Program-made: the position numbers and the translations under genes
The notes under the pieces: model-generated
Seen by the model: the letters and a program-made list of their open reading frames with translations, nothing else
What the model was told of the DNA's origin: nothing
The model's database searches: none
Shown here: one piece after another, positions 41,161-49,126 of the stretch
Numbering within the stretch: the stretch's first letter is position 1
Layout of the letters: each line of letters starts with the position of its first letter
Assembly (NCBI GenBank): GCA_003963115.1
Contig: RXJQ01000066.1
Location: 1 to 64,000, forward strand
Direction: 5' to 3'
Origin: Burkholderiales bacterium
Lineage (GTDB): Bacteria > Pseudomonadota > Gammaproteobacteria > Burkholderiales > Burkholderiaceae_C
DNA length: 64,000 nucleotides

Positions 41161-41787
41161 CTATTTCCCAAGGGAGTCTCTGATGAGCTTTTGCACGGAT
41201 TGGTGAAAAGAAACCGTACCTACCTGTGGATCGCGCGAGGTGGTGCAATATTTGGCGGAAACATCAGCTCCGGCGCCATTTTTGGAAAACTCTAAGTCCA
41301 GCCACATTGCATCAGACATCCCAGAGGCCCGAACATAGTTCACCGACTGCGCCAAGTGATAATAAGCACCGGCCTGTTTCTCGTGCTTATATCCATCATC
41401 AACGACATACAGCCGGTCAACCGTCTTGCGAATGACAGCAATTTGATCTGGCGACTTAAAGTTGAATGACTTCATCGCTCGCGCATAGAGCGTGTCGACA
41501 TCAGCATGAGTGGTGAAGTCAGTCATCATCCGACAGCCACGCGCAGCTGGCCACGCCGCATTGCTGGTACCAGGGGCACCATCTGGAACACTGACCACGC
41601 CAGCAGGCACGCTGACAGGCGTGGTCGAAGCGGTCGCGCCAACCTTTGGCGCGTCGCCAGCAGATTGGATCTTGAGCATCCCCCCCAAGGTCGGGTCGAG
41701 GTTGCTACAGCCAGCGATGCTCAGTGCTCCACCCACAAGGACGGCAACTTGTAAGTATTGGCCAATTGATCGACAGAAGTGGTTCAT
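41161..41787 (-). CDS. lipoprotein, unknown function
   Basis: A 208-residue protein with a lipoprotein signal (hydrophobic stretch then LSIAGCS lipobox, Cys at about 27). The mature part begins with a flexible Ala/Val/Pro-rich linker; the folded part starts with CRMMTDFTTHADVDTLYARA. Likely anchored to the outer or inner membrane; possible role in the cell envelope or entry exclusion is a guess. Confidence 0.65.
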   Translation of the reverse strand: MNHFCRSIGQYLQVAVLVGGALSIAGCSNLDPTLGGMLKIQSAGDAPKVGATASTTPVSVPAGVVSVPDGAPGTSNAAWPAARGCRMMTDFTTHADVDTLYARAMKSFNFKSPDQIAVIRKTVDRLYVVDDGYKHEKQAGAYYHLAQSVNYVRASGMSDAMWLDLEFSKNGAGADVSAKYCTTSRDPQVGTVSFHQSVQKLIRDSLGK

Positions 41788-42089
41788 GTGGTCCTCATTC
41801 GGAAGCTGCTAGGAACCTCAGAACCTTGTCGATAACGCAATGTTGTTCTTGGAACACCTAGAGCAGGTTAAGGCTGTTTCGGCGCATACAACTAATTGCA
41901 AAGGGAATCCAGCAAACTCCCGCCGTACTGCTATTTCAAATAAGTACTTTTGCTTGAAGCTGGCAAAATCGTCAAGCTGCTTCACGCAGAAATACTCATT
42001 TGCTCCATAATATTCCGTACTTCTTTCGCTATCTATTATTTTAGCCCGTATATTTTGTTTAGGAATGTGACTGGAGGGCTATTTATCTA
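41788..42089. other. AT-rich intergenic region
   Basis: About 300 bp markedly richer in A/T than its surroundings, with no ORF of note. It probably contains the promoter for the lipoprotein gene; I see no repeat or strong hairpin. Confidence 0.4.
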
Positions 42090-42491
42090 TCAGTAACCGG
42101 CAGCTTCCGGCTGCTCCGCACGTTCACGTGGGGGCCGGAATTTAATCTCGTCAATACGCGAGAGAACAAGGTGCACGTCATCTGCCCTGACCTGGAACGC
42201 CTGGACCTCTTTGCCATCATCGTCGTGAGCAAGAAACTCGCGGAGTTCGCCCTCGACCTTCACCCGAGCGCCCTTGCGCAGCAACTTGGCGCAGGCCTCG
42301 GCCTTTGCTTCGTAAATTTGGACCGGCATCCAGAAACCACCCACTTGCACGGGGTTGCCTTCGCTGTCCTGCGACCAGCGATCAAAAAAGACTCGCATCT
42401 CCGCGACCTTGAACTCACCATTGGGTCCCTTCGCAACCTTCAAGGTTGGTGCGTCACCAAGGTTCCCTTTTCCATCAAAAGTATTGGGCAT
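42090..42491 (-). CDS. ssb: single-stranded DNA-binding (SSB-like) protein
   Basis: A 133-residue OB-fold protein resembling ICE-type SSBs: KGNLGDAPTLKV near the N-terminus, then FFDRW, FWMPVQIYEAKAEACAKLL and KVEGELREF. It is shorter than chromosomal SSB and lacks the DDDIPF tip. Binds single-stranded DNA during replication or transfer. AGGAGG precedes ATG 42491; the extension to 42554 is unlikely. Confidence 0.8.
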   Translation of the reverse strand: MPNTFDGKGNLGDAPTLKVAKGPNGEFKVAEMRVFFDRWSQDSEGNPVQVGGFWMPVQIYEAKAEACAKLLRKGARVKVEGELREFLAHDDDGKEVQAFQVRADDVHLVLSRIDEIKFRPPRERAEQPEAAGY

Positions 42492-42575
42492 AACAGCCTC
42501 CTGTCGGCGCGGGTAAAAAAGCCGAGGGTCCTGCGCCAGCAGACCACCAGCCAAGTCGCATTGCGACGAATCAAC

Positions 42576-43259
42576 TCAGAACTCAAACAAACCTCTCTCA
42601 AAGTCAGCTTTGACTCGATCTGGTCCCAAGAACTTGTAGCCCATCAGGTTCTCACGCTCCAGGCCTGTTTCAGCCAGATAGCTTTCCACGTCCTTCGCCG
42701 CGAAGCGCTCCAACGCACCTGACTCAAACACCACCTGATAGACCTCACCCTCGATCCCACGCTCCAAACCAACCACGATGCCTCGCATCCCTTCGTCAAT
42801 GTCGTCACCAAGGTATCGACTCACAACAAGGATCGTTCCAACCACCAGGTAGTCCTGATATTCGAATCCTGGCTCCTTCGGTTTCGAACGAGGCCGACGC
42901 AGAGCGTCTGCCCGACCTTCGGAAAGTGCTCTTAGCCACGAAGGCGGCAACGGGATTGGTCTTCCACGCCGAGGCAACCCACGGACAGCATGATCAAAGT
43001 AGATCGGCCGGTTCACGTTGCCAGCAAGCCTGGTCAACCACTCAGGGCTCACATCCCAATAAAGAGCCAGGTCCTTGAGCTTCCATCCTTTCGCGTACAA
43101 AGCAGCCTTGAACTGAACGGGAGACAACCGACGATACAAACGCTCAGCTTGCTGGTCAGTCAGCAGTAGGGGAGGGAGGTGGCCCTTACCAGAGTGCTCA
43201 GTCAAGTCGTTGTCAGCTTTTGTTTTCAAATGATAACTTGATCCATCGATCAAGTCCAC
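42576..43259 (-). CDS. HTH-containing ICE protein
   Basis: A 227-residue protein with a helix-turn-helix near residues 45-75 (GWKLKDLALYWDVSPEWLTR) and a C-terminal domain with an acidic motif around GDDIDEGMRGIVVG. No strong ribosome site at the GTG 43259, so the start may be further in. Upstream is an AT-rich stretch (43260-43384). Probably a DNA-binding regulator; no family named. Confidence 0.55.
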   Translation of the reverse strand: MDLIDGSSYHLKTKADNDLTEHSGKGHLPPLLLTDQQAERLYRRLSPVQFKAALYAKGWKLKDLALYWDVSPEWLTRLAGNVNRPIYFDHAVRGLPRRGRPIPLPPSWLRALSEGRADALRRPRSKPKEPGFEYQDYLVVGTILVVSRYLGDDIDEGMRGIVVGLERGIEGEVYQVVFESGALERFAAKDVESYLAETGLERENLMGYKFLGPDRVKADFERGLFEF

Positions 43260-43384
43260 AACGAAAATTAAGTCTCAAAACTCGATATAAGTTGTTGATT
43301 CACTTATATATTTTATTGATCTAGAAAACGGACATCATTACACCGAAAAAAACACCGCAGAGCCGCAGATGCACCACGCAAGGT

Positions 43385-44026
43385 TCAGATCTCCTCTGGC
43401 AGCTTACGAGAGGAAGAGGGCAGGGCGATCTGAATTTCGTCCTGATCCACCCCACGCTTGGCCAAGATCTCTGCAGTACGAAGCGCCGCCCTCGCGTCCT
43501 TCTCCTGTTCGTTTAGAGCCACTGCGGTAGCGTTGGTCGTGCGATACCACTGCGCCAGTTCCCACTCCAAAGGGGCCAGCCATTGCTCCAAGTCACGCCA
43601 TGCAATGTGACTGGTCTTCTCCACTGTTCCAGCCCGCCGCCAACGTAGCGACGCTTGACCGCTGGAAGCCCGAGCATGAACAGTCAGGTAGATTTGCCTG
43701 CCTTTGACTGACTTACTCAGCTCGGCAAGTTGACGCATTTCCTCATGAATCTTGTCAACAGCGTCTTGCGCTTCCCGGAGGCGCCTTCCGGCGCCCCTAC
43801 CCTTAAAGGGCTTTAGGTCAACATGTTGTTGACCATCCTTGGCATCAGCCATCACAGACTGTGTTGACAAGGCAGCAGCATCATCGTCTTCTACCCAGCT
43901 TGGATGAGTTGCGGCAGCCACCGGCTTCTTCAACAGCACTGGCTTGAAGAGGGCATCAGTCGCAGATCCGCCTGAAGCCACAGCCTCAACTTGATCCAGC
44001 ACCGACCGAAGCCCCGCCTGTTCCAT
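43385..44026 (-). CDS. DUF3158-like ICE protein
   Basis: A 213-residue protein whose central segment (LKPFKGRGAGRRL, QLAELSKSVKGRQIYLTVHA, ASLRWRR) matches the layout of DUF3158 proteins found beside PFL_4669-type genes. ATG 44026 is preceded by AAGGA at 5 nt; the longer reading to 44107 starts without support. Function unknown. Confidence 0.7.
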   Translation of the reverse strand: MEQAGLRSVLDQVEAVASGGSATDALFKPVLLKKPVAAATHPSWVEDDDAAALSTQSVMADAKDGQQHVDLKPFKGRGAGRRLREAQDAVDKIHEEMRQLAELSKSVKGRQIYLTVHARASSGQASLRWRRAGTVEKTSHIAWRDLEQWLAPLEWELAQWYRTTNATAVALNEQEKDARAALRTAEILAKRGVDQDEIQIALPSSSRKLPEEI

Positions 44027-44138
44027 GCCAATCCTTTCAAGTCCCATTGTTCCAATCCCAACCTGGTTCTGGCGCTTGGAGCAGCGATAGCTGCACCCTT
44101 TCAACACAAACCTTTTCGCTCACCCCTTTGAGCCATCC

Positions 44139-45299
44139 TCAGATGAGCTGAGCTTCCGCAGTTGAATCAACCCCTGCTTGTTGCTCCTGCCGCAGCAGAT
44201 CAGCGCTCACCCTGTCGAGCAAGTTACGCTCCTCAGGCCCCATCTTCACGCGACGACGGCTGTGGCGCGGTTGATGTTTGCCGCTGTAGATATCAGAAGG
44301 GATGGGGCCAAACAGCTCAGTCACAGCCAGGACACGCTTTGCAGCATCGCTCGATGCACTGGGAACGAAGTCCGTCCGAGACAATTCACGCAGTTCGGGT
44401 CGCAGCAGAAAGCGCTCAAACCGTGCGGTTTCAATGAAGCCAGCACGAATACGACGGGTCAAATCACGAATGGATTGGCGCCCCTGATCGTCGGTGAGCT
44501 GATCTTTGCGCACCAGAGTCTTCACCAGGCGCACGAAATAGTCGTATTGCACGACAAGATCCGAGATTGCGTAACCGTACGGGCTCTTGAAGCCCAGCCC
44601 GTTGACCTTTGGCTCAGCTGACTTGAGTATTGAATACGAAAGGCCGCGGGCTTTTTGAGCCTCAAGCTTCTGATTCAATCGGTTGACTTCTTGATCAATG
44701 AGCTTGGTCAGCTCCTTCATCAGCTCTTCGTGCCTCAGGAGGGCCCAGTCAGCGTATGGATTGTCATTGCCCGACAGAATCCACAGGCTCTTGAGTGCAG
44801 CAGCAACGCGCTTGCCCCCCACAATCTGCGCGTACTGACCATGGGGATCACGTGCTCGGCCCATGAAGAGGCGGTAGGCCTCTTTCGTATGCAAAGTCAT
44901 CGTGTCCTGCTCGTCATCGACCAGGGTGCCCAGAGAACGCATGCCGATGGCTTCTGAGACCGTCACGACCTTCTCTGCGCCAGCACGGAGCCTGTATTCC
45001 TCATTCATCCGATTGAATGCAAGAACACGTTCCTCATACATCACCAAGCGGGGATAGCGAGGATCGGTGTCATCGACGTTGTCAGTGGAAATCAGATCAG
45101 CAAGCGCCGCAGCTTCCTTTGCGATGGAGTATTTGTCGGGAAAGGGTGAGTCTTCATCTGTTTCAAAGAAGACTCGATCGCTGGTTGCATAAGGCGCAGG
45201 GATGGAAGAGGCCAGCGCGGCAATGCTGGCGGGTACCGCAGCAGCCGACCGACGACTTTTAACCACCCCAGGCTCTTGGCCCTTGGCTTTATTGGTCAT
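44139..45299 (-). CDS. ICE protein, PFL_4669-type (TIGR03761-like)
   Basis: A 386-residue protein. The core from about residue 115 has LHTKEAYRLFMGRARDP, ALKSLWILSGNDNPYADWALL and FKSPYGYAISDLVVQYDYFV, the characteristic blocks of this conjugative-element family; basic C-terminus. No known activity. GGGAG precedes ATG 45299. It overlaps the end of the 45289 gene by 11 bp, hence one operon. Confidence 0.85.
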   Translation of the reverse strand: MTNKAKGQEPGVVKSRRSAAAVPASIAALASSIPAPYATSDRVFFETDEDSPFPDKYSIAKEAAALADLISTDNVDDTDPRYPRLVMYEERVLAFNRMNEEYRLRAGAEKVVTVSEAIGMRSLGTLVDDEQDTMTLHTKEAYRLFMGRARDPHGQYAQIVGGKRVAAALKSLWILSGNDNPYADWALLRHEELMKELTKLIDQEVNRLNQKLEAQKARGLSYSILKSAEPKVNGLGFKSPYGYAISDLVVQYDYFVRLVKTLVRKDQLTDDQGRQSIRDLTRRIRAGFIETARFERFLLRPELRELSRTDFVPSASSDAAKRVLAVTELFGPIPSDIYSGKHQPRHSRRRVKMGPEERNLLDRVSADLLRQEQQAGVDSTAEAQLI

Positions 45300-45774
45300 G
45301 TTGATTCTCCGTGGGAGAGAGGTTGTCGGATTGATCAGCAGCAGTGGGTTGGCTATCGCCTTCATCTACGGCTGAATCGGGTACTTCACAGAACTGCTCG
45401 CCAGCATTCCAGCGAGTAACAAACGGAACCTCGCGGGGGAGGATCCCAGGCAAGAAATTGGCGGTAGTCAGGGGCCGGTTGAGTAGTCCTGAAACAGCGT
45501 GGCCATTGACCCGGTACTCGGTAAAGGTTCTGGGATACACCCGTGTGGTGATCAGACCAGCATCCGTCAAACGGTTGGTCGCAGTCAGCACGTTGGTCAA
45601 TCCAATAACACCACCCAAGTCACCATGGATCGCACGGCGACTGGAACGCAGGGGAGTTTCATCAGCCCGCTGAGCTAACAGATACCACAACAGGTAAGCG
45701 CTGTCTCGATCAGAGAGCGCGTGCAACAAATGAACGAGTAGCCCTTCTTGAGTCAAAACTTGGCGAGTCATCAT
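45289..45774 (-). CDS. winged-helix-like protein downstream of operator array
   Basis: A 161-residue protein; residues about 10-110 look like a winged-helix DNA-binding fold (GGVIGLTNVLTATNRLTDAG, then LITTRVYPRTFTEYRVNG). I start it at ATG 45774 (AAGGAC upstream). A longer reading to 45945 overlaps the previous gene by ATGA with GGAG upstream, but its extra 57 residues are encoded entirely by the palindrome array (four WSxxDx repeats), so either it is a real repeat domain or the array is regulatory DNA. Confidence 0.55.
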   Translation of the reverse strand: MMTRQVLTQEGLLVHLLHALSDRDSAYLLWYLLAQRADETPLRSSRRAIHGDLGGVIGLTNVLTATNRLTDAGLITTRVYPRTFTEYRVNGHAVSGLLNRPLTTANFLPGILPREVPFVTRWNAGEQFCEVPDSAVDEGDSQPTAADQSDNLSPTENQHDQ

Positions 45775-45784
45775 TCTGTCCTTC

Positions 45785-45918
45785 TGGTCATTTTCTGACC
45801 AATGCGCCCCAAGGGCGATCTGGTCAGATTTTGACCAGAGCAGATGATAGCCGAACTTTTCACCGTGGTCACATTCTGACCAATAAGCCCCTGGGGCGCA
45901 TTGGTCATTTTTTGACCA
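45785..45918. repeat. four-palindrome inverted operator array
   Basis: Four 17-bp sites TGGTCA-N5-TGACCA at 45785-45801, 45821-45837, 45866-45882 and 45902-45918. Sites 1-2 and 3-4 with their intervening 19 bp form two 53-bp arms in inverted orientation, 28 bp apart. Centre spacings are 36, 45 and 36 bp. A likely multi-site operator or origin-type array between the 45942 and 45289 genes. Confidence 0.75.
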
Positions 45919-45941
45919 CGAAGTCAAACTCACCCAGGCAT

Positions 45942-47762
45942 TCATGACTGAGGCTCCGAATCAGGCTCCCCACTTGCCAAGCTCAACAAACTGCTTGATA
46001 CCTGGCTAGCCACTTTTTGTCGAACAGCTCTCAGACGCTCAATGCCTTCCTTGCTGCTGTTGCTGTGCTCGATCTCATCGCCCGAGCCAGTCGAAACAAC
46101 TTCAGCGACCGGAGAGGCCTTTGCATCAGCCAGCGCAGTTTCGTACCGAGCCTTTGCAGCTCGGGCCTCGGCAACGCCAGCAGCTCGCGTCGGTACAAAA
46201 GCTCCATCCATGGCCTTCCGAACCAAGGTCGAAAGGTATCCAACGGGGCTTGGAACAGATTTGGCTCTCATCTGCCCAGCCAACTCGTCAACCAGTTCTT
46301 GCACGTTGATGTGAGCAGGAACATTTGTGAAGACCCGACGAGCACTTTCGACGTCGATCCCATCTGGCCAAAACACACCATCCAAAACGGGCGTAGCTAT
46401 GGAAGAAACGGTCCGTTCATCAACAGCATCGTGTTGCTTCACATCCTTTGTACAAACGGGATCAATCTCAGCTTTCAGCTCAGCAGTTGTCGATGTTGGG
46501 TTGATTGGTTCATCAAAAGGCAAAGGCAAAGACCTCCACCTCCCATCATCAGGATTGGTGACCCTTCGTTTGCTCAAACGCTCTCGCGCACTGGAGGAGT
46601 TCTTTTGGAAAGTAGGTTTTGTATATAGAGCCGACAAAAGGGCAGCTCTGGAATCGACAAAAGGGCAACCCTCGCTGTTACCAACTCCTGGGCGTTTCGA
46701 CAAAAGGGCAGCCCTTGAGTGGCGGAAAGCGCCACCTACCGGCACGCTTTGCGTTGACGGAGGCGCCACGAAAGTTTGCGTCTGGGGTCCATCATGATCG
46801 ATAACCATGATCGGACCGCGAAGCGTCGTCACATTGCCTTCTTGACTCAGAATCTGTGCGCGTTCTTGAGTCTGGGCTTTTCTTGCCACCCTTCCGGCTG
46901 GCGTGTTGGCCCCGGGCGCTCCTTTGCCTGTGAGCAAAGCAAGAATGGCTGCCAAATTCACGGTAACCAAGAGCGTTGGCCGTTGCCCTTTTGTGAGGGC
47001 CTCCTGAACAAAACCAGCTTTCTTGAGTGCCTCTCGGGCATTGCGTTGTGATTTCGTCCCCAGCGCCAGTGTCACGCGCTGTTCCTCGACCGAGTAAGGG
47101 AAAAATCCATCCGCATCAATGGTCTTTGTCAAGACTGCAGAACGCAACTCGCTCAGGAGGTGCGACAGAACGAGTCCGCCAATCACACCTCCTGAGAGAT
47201 CTGCAAGAGCCCGATAGTAGGCAATAGGTTGACCCAGCAACGACAGCAAGAAGGCATCATCCCAACGACTTATGGTTCCTTCGGTCTTTGTCTTAGCCGC
47301 CGTGATCAGCTTGTTGCAAAGCTCTGGAATGTTCAATCTGTAGAAAAGCCTATTACCCGCGCCAGGCGTGGTGGCCAATTCCTCTTGCCAGAATCCAAGC
47401 TCGCGCAGCGTGTTCCGAGCGCTCTCTTGTTCGCGTGGCGTTAATGCTGTGGCCTCCTGCCAGTCTTTTGCTGTCTTCCAGAACCAGCCCCCCCGCTCGG
47501 GGTGCTTTTTCAACCAGCCGCGTGTCCAGTACATCGCATGCCCAAGCATCAGTGCAGGCTTTATCCCGCCGCACAGATCAGCTAGTACCGGCCAGTACTG
47601 AATGAACCCTCGGCCAGTTAACTGTTCACTCGCAAGCTGTTGGGCCTGCTCTATGCTGCTCATAACTACGTGGGCAGGAACAGTGCTGGCGCGAACAGTC
47701 ATACCTGGGGCGTGATCCGCTCCTGACTGGACGCTATGTAGTAAAGGAAGTGGAAGAGTCAT
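45942..47762 (-). CDS. ICE winged-helix protein, STY4528-type replication protein
   Basis: A 606-residue protein. Two similar winged-helix units occupy residues about 40-160 (WPVLADLCGGIKPALMLGHA, then TALTPREQESARNTL) and 165-265 (ADLSGGVIGGLVLSHLL, then LGTKSQRNAREALKK); the rest is a disordered linker and a C-terminal helical domain. Matches the type of protein annotated as pathogenicity-island replication proteins; role inferred from that. A third copy of the unit is the next gene upstream. Confidence 0.65.
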   Translation of the reverse strand: MTLPLPLLHSVQSGADHAPGMTVRASTVPAHVVMSSIEQAQQLASEQLTGRGFIQYWPVLADLCGGIKPALMLGHAMYWTRGWLKKHPERGGWFWKTAKDWQEATALTPREQESARNTLRELGFWQEELATTPGAGNRLFYRLNIPELCNKLITAAKTKTEGTISRWDDAFLLSLLGQPIAYYRALADLSGGVIGGLVLSHLLSELRSAVLTKTIDADGFFPYSVEEQRVTLALGTKSQRNAREALKKAGFVQEALTKGQRPTLLVTVNLAAILALLTGKGAPGANTPAGRVARKAQTQERAQILSQEGNVTTLRGPIMVIDHDGPQTQTFVAPPSTQSVPVGGAFRHSRAALLSKRPGVGNSEGCPFVDSRAALLSALYTKPTFQKNSSSARERLSKRRVTNPDDGRWRSLPLPFDEPINPTSTTAELKAEIDPVCTKDVKQHDAVDERTVSSIATPVLDGVFWPDGIDVESARRVFTNVPAHINVQELVDELAGQMRAKSVPSPVGYLSTLVRKAMDGAFVPTRAAGVAEARAAKARYETALADAKASPVAEVVSTGSGDEIEHSNSSKEGIERLRAVRQKVASQVSSSLLSLASGEPDSEPQS

Positions 47763-47780
47763 CCAGGTTCCACTACGGCG

Positions 47781-48344
47781 TTAGGCCGCTCCTCGATTGT
47801 GTAGAGCCTTGACTTTTTGCTGCTCACCCGTAATGCGAATCTCAGCCGCAGCCAGAGATGCACTTGCTGAACCTTGGGGGGTTACCAGATTGGCAAACCC
47901 GGACCATGACTCAGCAGATTTCTCTGCCAACAGCGCATTGAGGACTCGGGTTTCAATATGGAATCCTTTTCCACGATGAGCCGTACGCTCATGTAGGATT
48001 TTTGCATCGCGCAAAATGCGCCTGGCTGTGTCCTGTTCACGGCGTGTCAGGCCTGTATCTCGCTCGCAATCGTGGTGATTGCATTCGAACCAGACTTGAA
48101 CATCTTCAAGCTGGGCTACACCGTTCCGTCTTAACTGGGCTGCCTGGATATTGACTTGGTTTATTGCCCAGGACAGCCAAAGCGCGGAAGTAACACTCCC
48201 AGTCACGTCAACGAAGGCTCGATGGAAAGATATGGGTGGCTGCCCCATCGTGTCGAGTATTAGCGCATGATCTGCGCTCATTTGCACCGTTGTACGGGGC
48301 ATTTGGACCACAGAGTCACCAGTCAAAGAGGGTGTATGTTCCAT
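47781..48344 (-). CDS. winged-helix protein, paralogue of the 45942 gene repeats
   Basis: A 187-residue protein with one unit of the same winged-helix type (ISFHRAFVDVTGSVTSALWL, then TGLTRREQDTARRILRDAKI). ATG 48344 follows GGAGCGCGAT. Probably DNA-binding; function in replication or regulation inferred from its relative. Confidence 0.6.
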   Translation of the reverse strand: MEHTPSLTGDSVVQMPRTTVQMSADHALILDTMGQPPISFHRAFVDVTGSVTSALWLSWAINQVNIQAAQLRRNGVAQLEDVQVWFECNHHDCERDTGLTRREQDTARRILRDAKILHERTAHRGKGFHIETRVLNALLAEKSAESWSGFANLVTPQGSASASLAAAEIRITGEQQKVKALHNRGAA

Positions 48345-48370
48345 ATCGCGCTCCAAAAAACTGCTGATAT

Positions 48371-49045
48371 TTACGCGCTGAGAGATGCCCCATCGCCCGT
48401 ATTTGTGCGATGGGTGCGATTACCGCCATTCCAACCACTAGATTGGATTGGTGGATTTTTCGTGGACTGACGCAACGAGGCTGTGGACTCAATCGTCCCG
48501 AACTCGTTAATAACCTGCCACAGAGCCGAAATCGTGTGTTGATTGAATTTCGTGTGTAGCTGATAAAGAGACTCACGTGTGGGTTGCCCCTGGCCATTTC
48601 TGACGATGGCGTCCCATTCACGATGAATCTCTTCTCGTTCAAACGGACTTGGCATTGGGTGTCTGCCAGTTTTGGCTTCACCTAGAAATAGGTCACGGAG
48701 AGCCTGCACTTCATCACGATTCATCTTGAACAAACGATTCAGCATTTCTGCTGACGCACCGTGCTTAACGAAATACTCTTTGAGCGTCCGGTCACGTCGC
48801 TCATCTTCGACGTGCATGAAGACGTAACGCAGGTTTGCTTCATCTATTTCAACAACAAGTTCCAAGGATGAGAATTGTGCCGCCCTTACATAGTCACGCA
48901 TCGGTCTATTGCGCAAATCTTCGAGCAATGCTGAATCGAGGCCTTGTTTCAGAAGCTCATCAACATGATTGTCAATTTGCTCCATCAGCTGTTTCAACGC
49001 CAACAGTTTAACTGCTGGATCTGACATGCTTAGTTTCAACAACAT
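48371..49045 (-). CDS. DUF2857-like ICE protein
   Basis: A 224-residue protein with the conserved order seen in DUF2857: an acidic helical N-terminus, LLEDLRNRPMRDYVRAAQF, a central AEMLNRLFKMNRDEVQALR and a C-terminal ALWQVINEFGTI. GGAGGGCCC precedes the ATG. It lies just downstream of parB, the usual order in these elements. Confidence 0.7.
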   Translation of the reverse strand: MLLKLSMSDPAVKLLALKQLMEQIDNHVDELLKQGLDSALLEDLRNRPMRDYVRAAQFSSLELVVEIDEANLRYVFMHVEDERRDRTLKEYFVKHGASAEMLNRLFKMNRDEVQALRDLFLGEAKTGRHPMPSPFEREEIHREWDAIVRNGQGQPTRESLYQLHTKFNQHTISALWQVINEFGTIESTASLRQSTKNPPIQSSGWNGGNRTHRTNTGDGASLSA

Positions 49046-49126
49046 GGGCCCTCCGGTGACTTTTGTGACTGGTTATTACGATTGCATTTTTACTACTCTT
49101 GCAACTGTTGATGGCTTTATTTGCTT

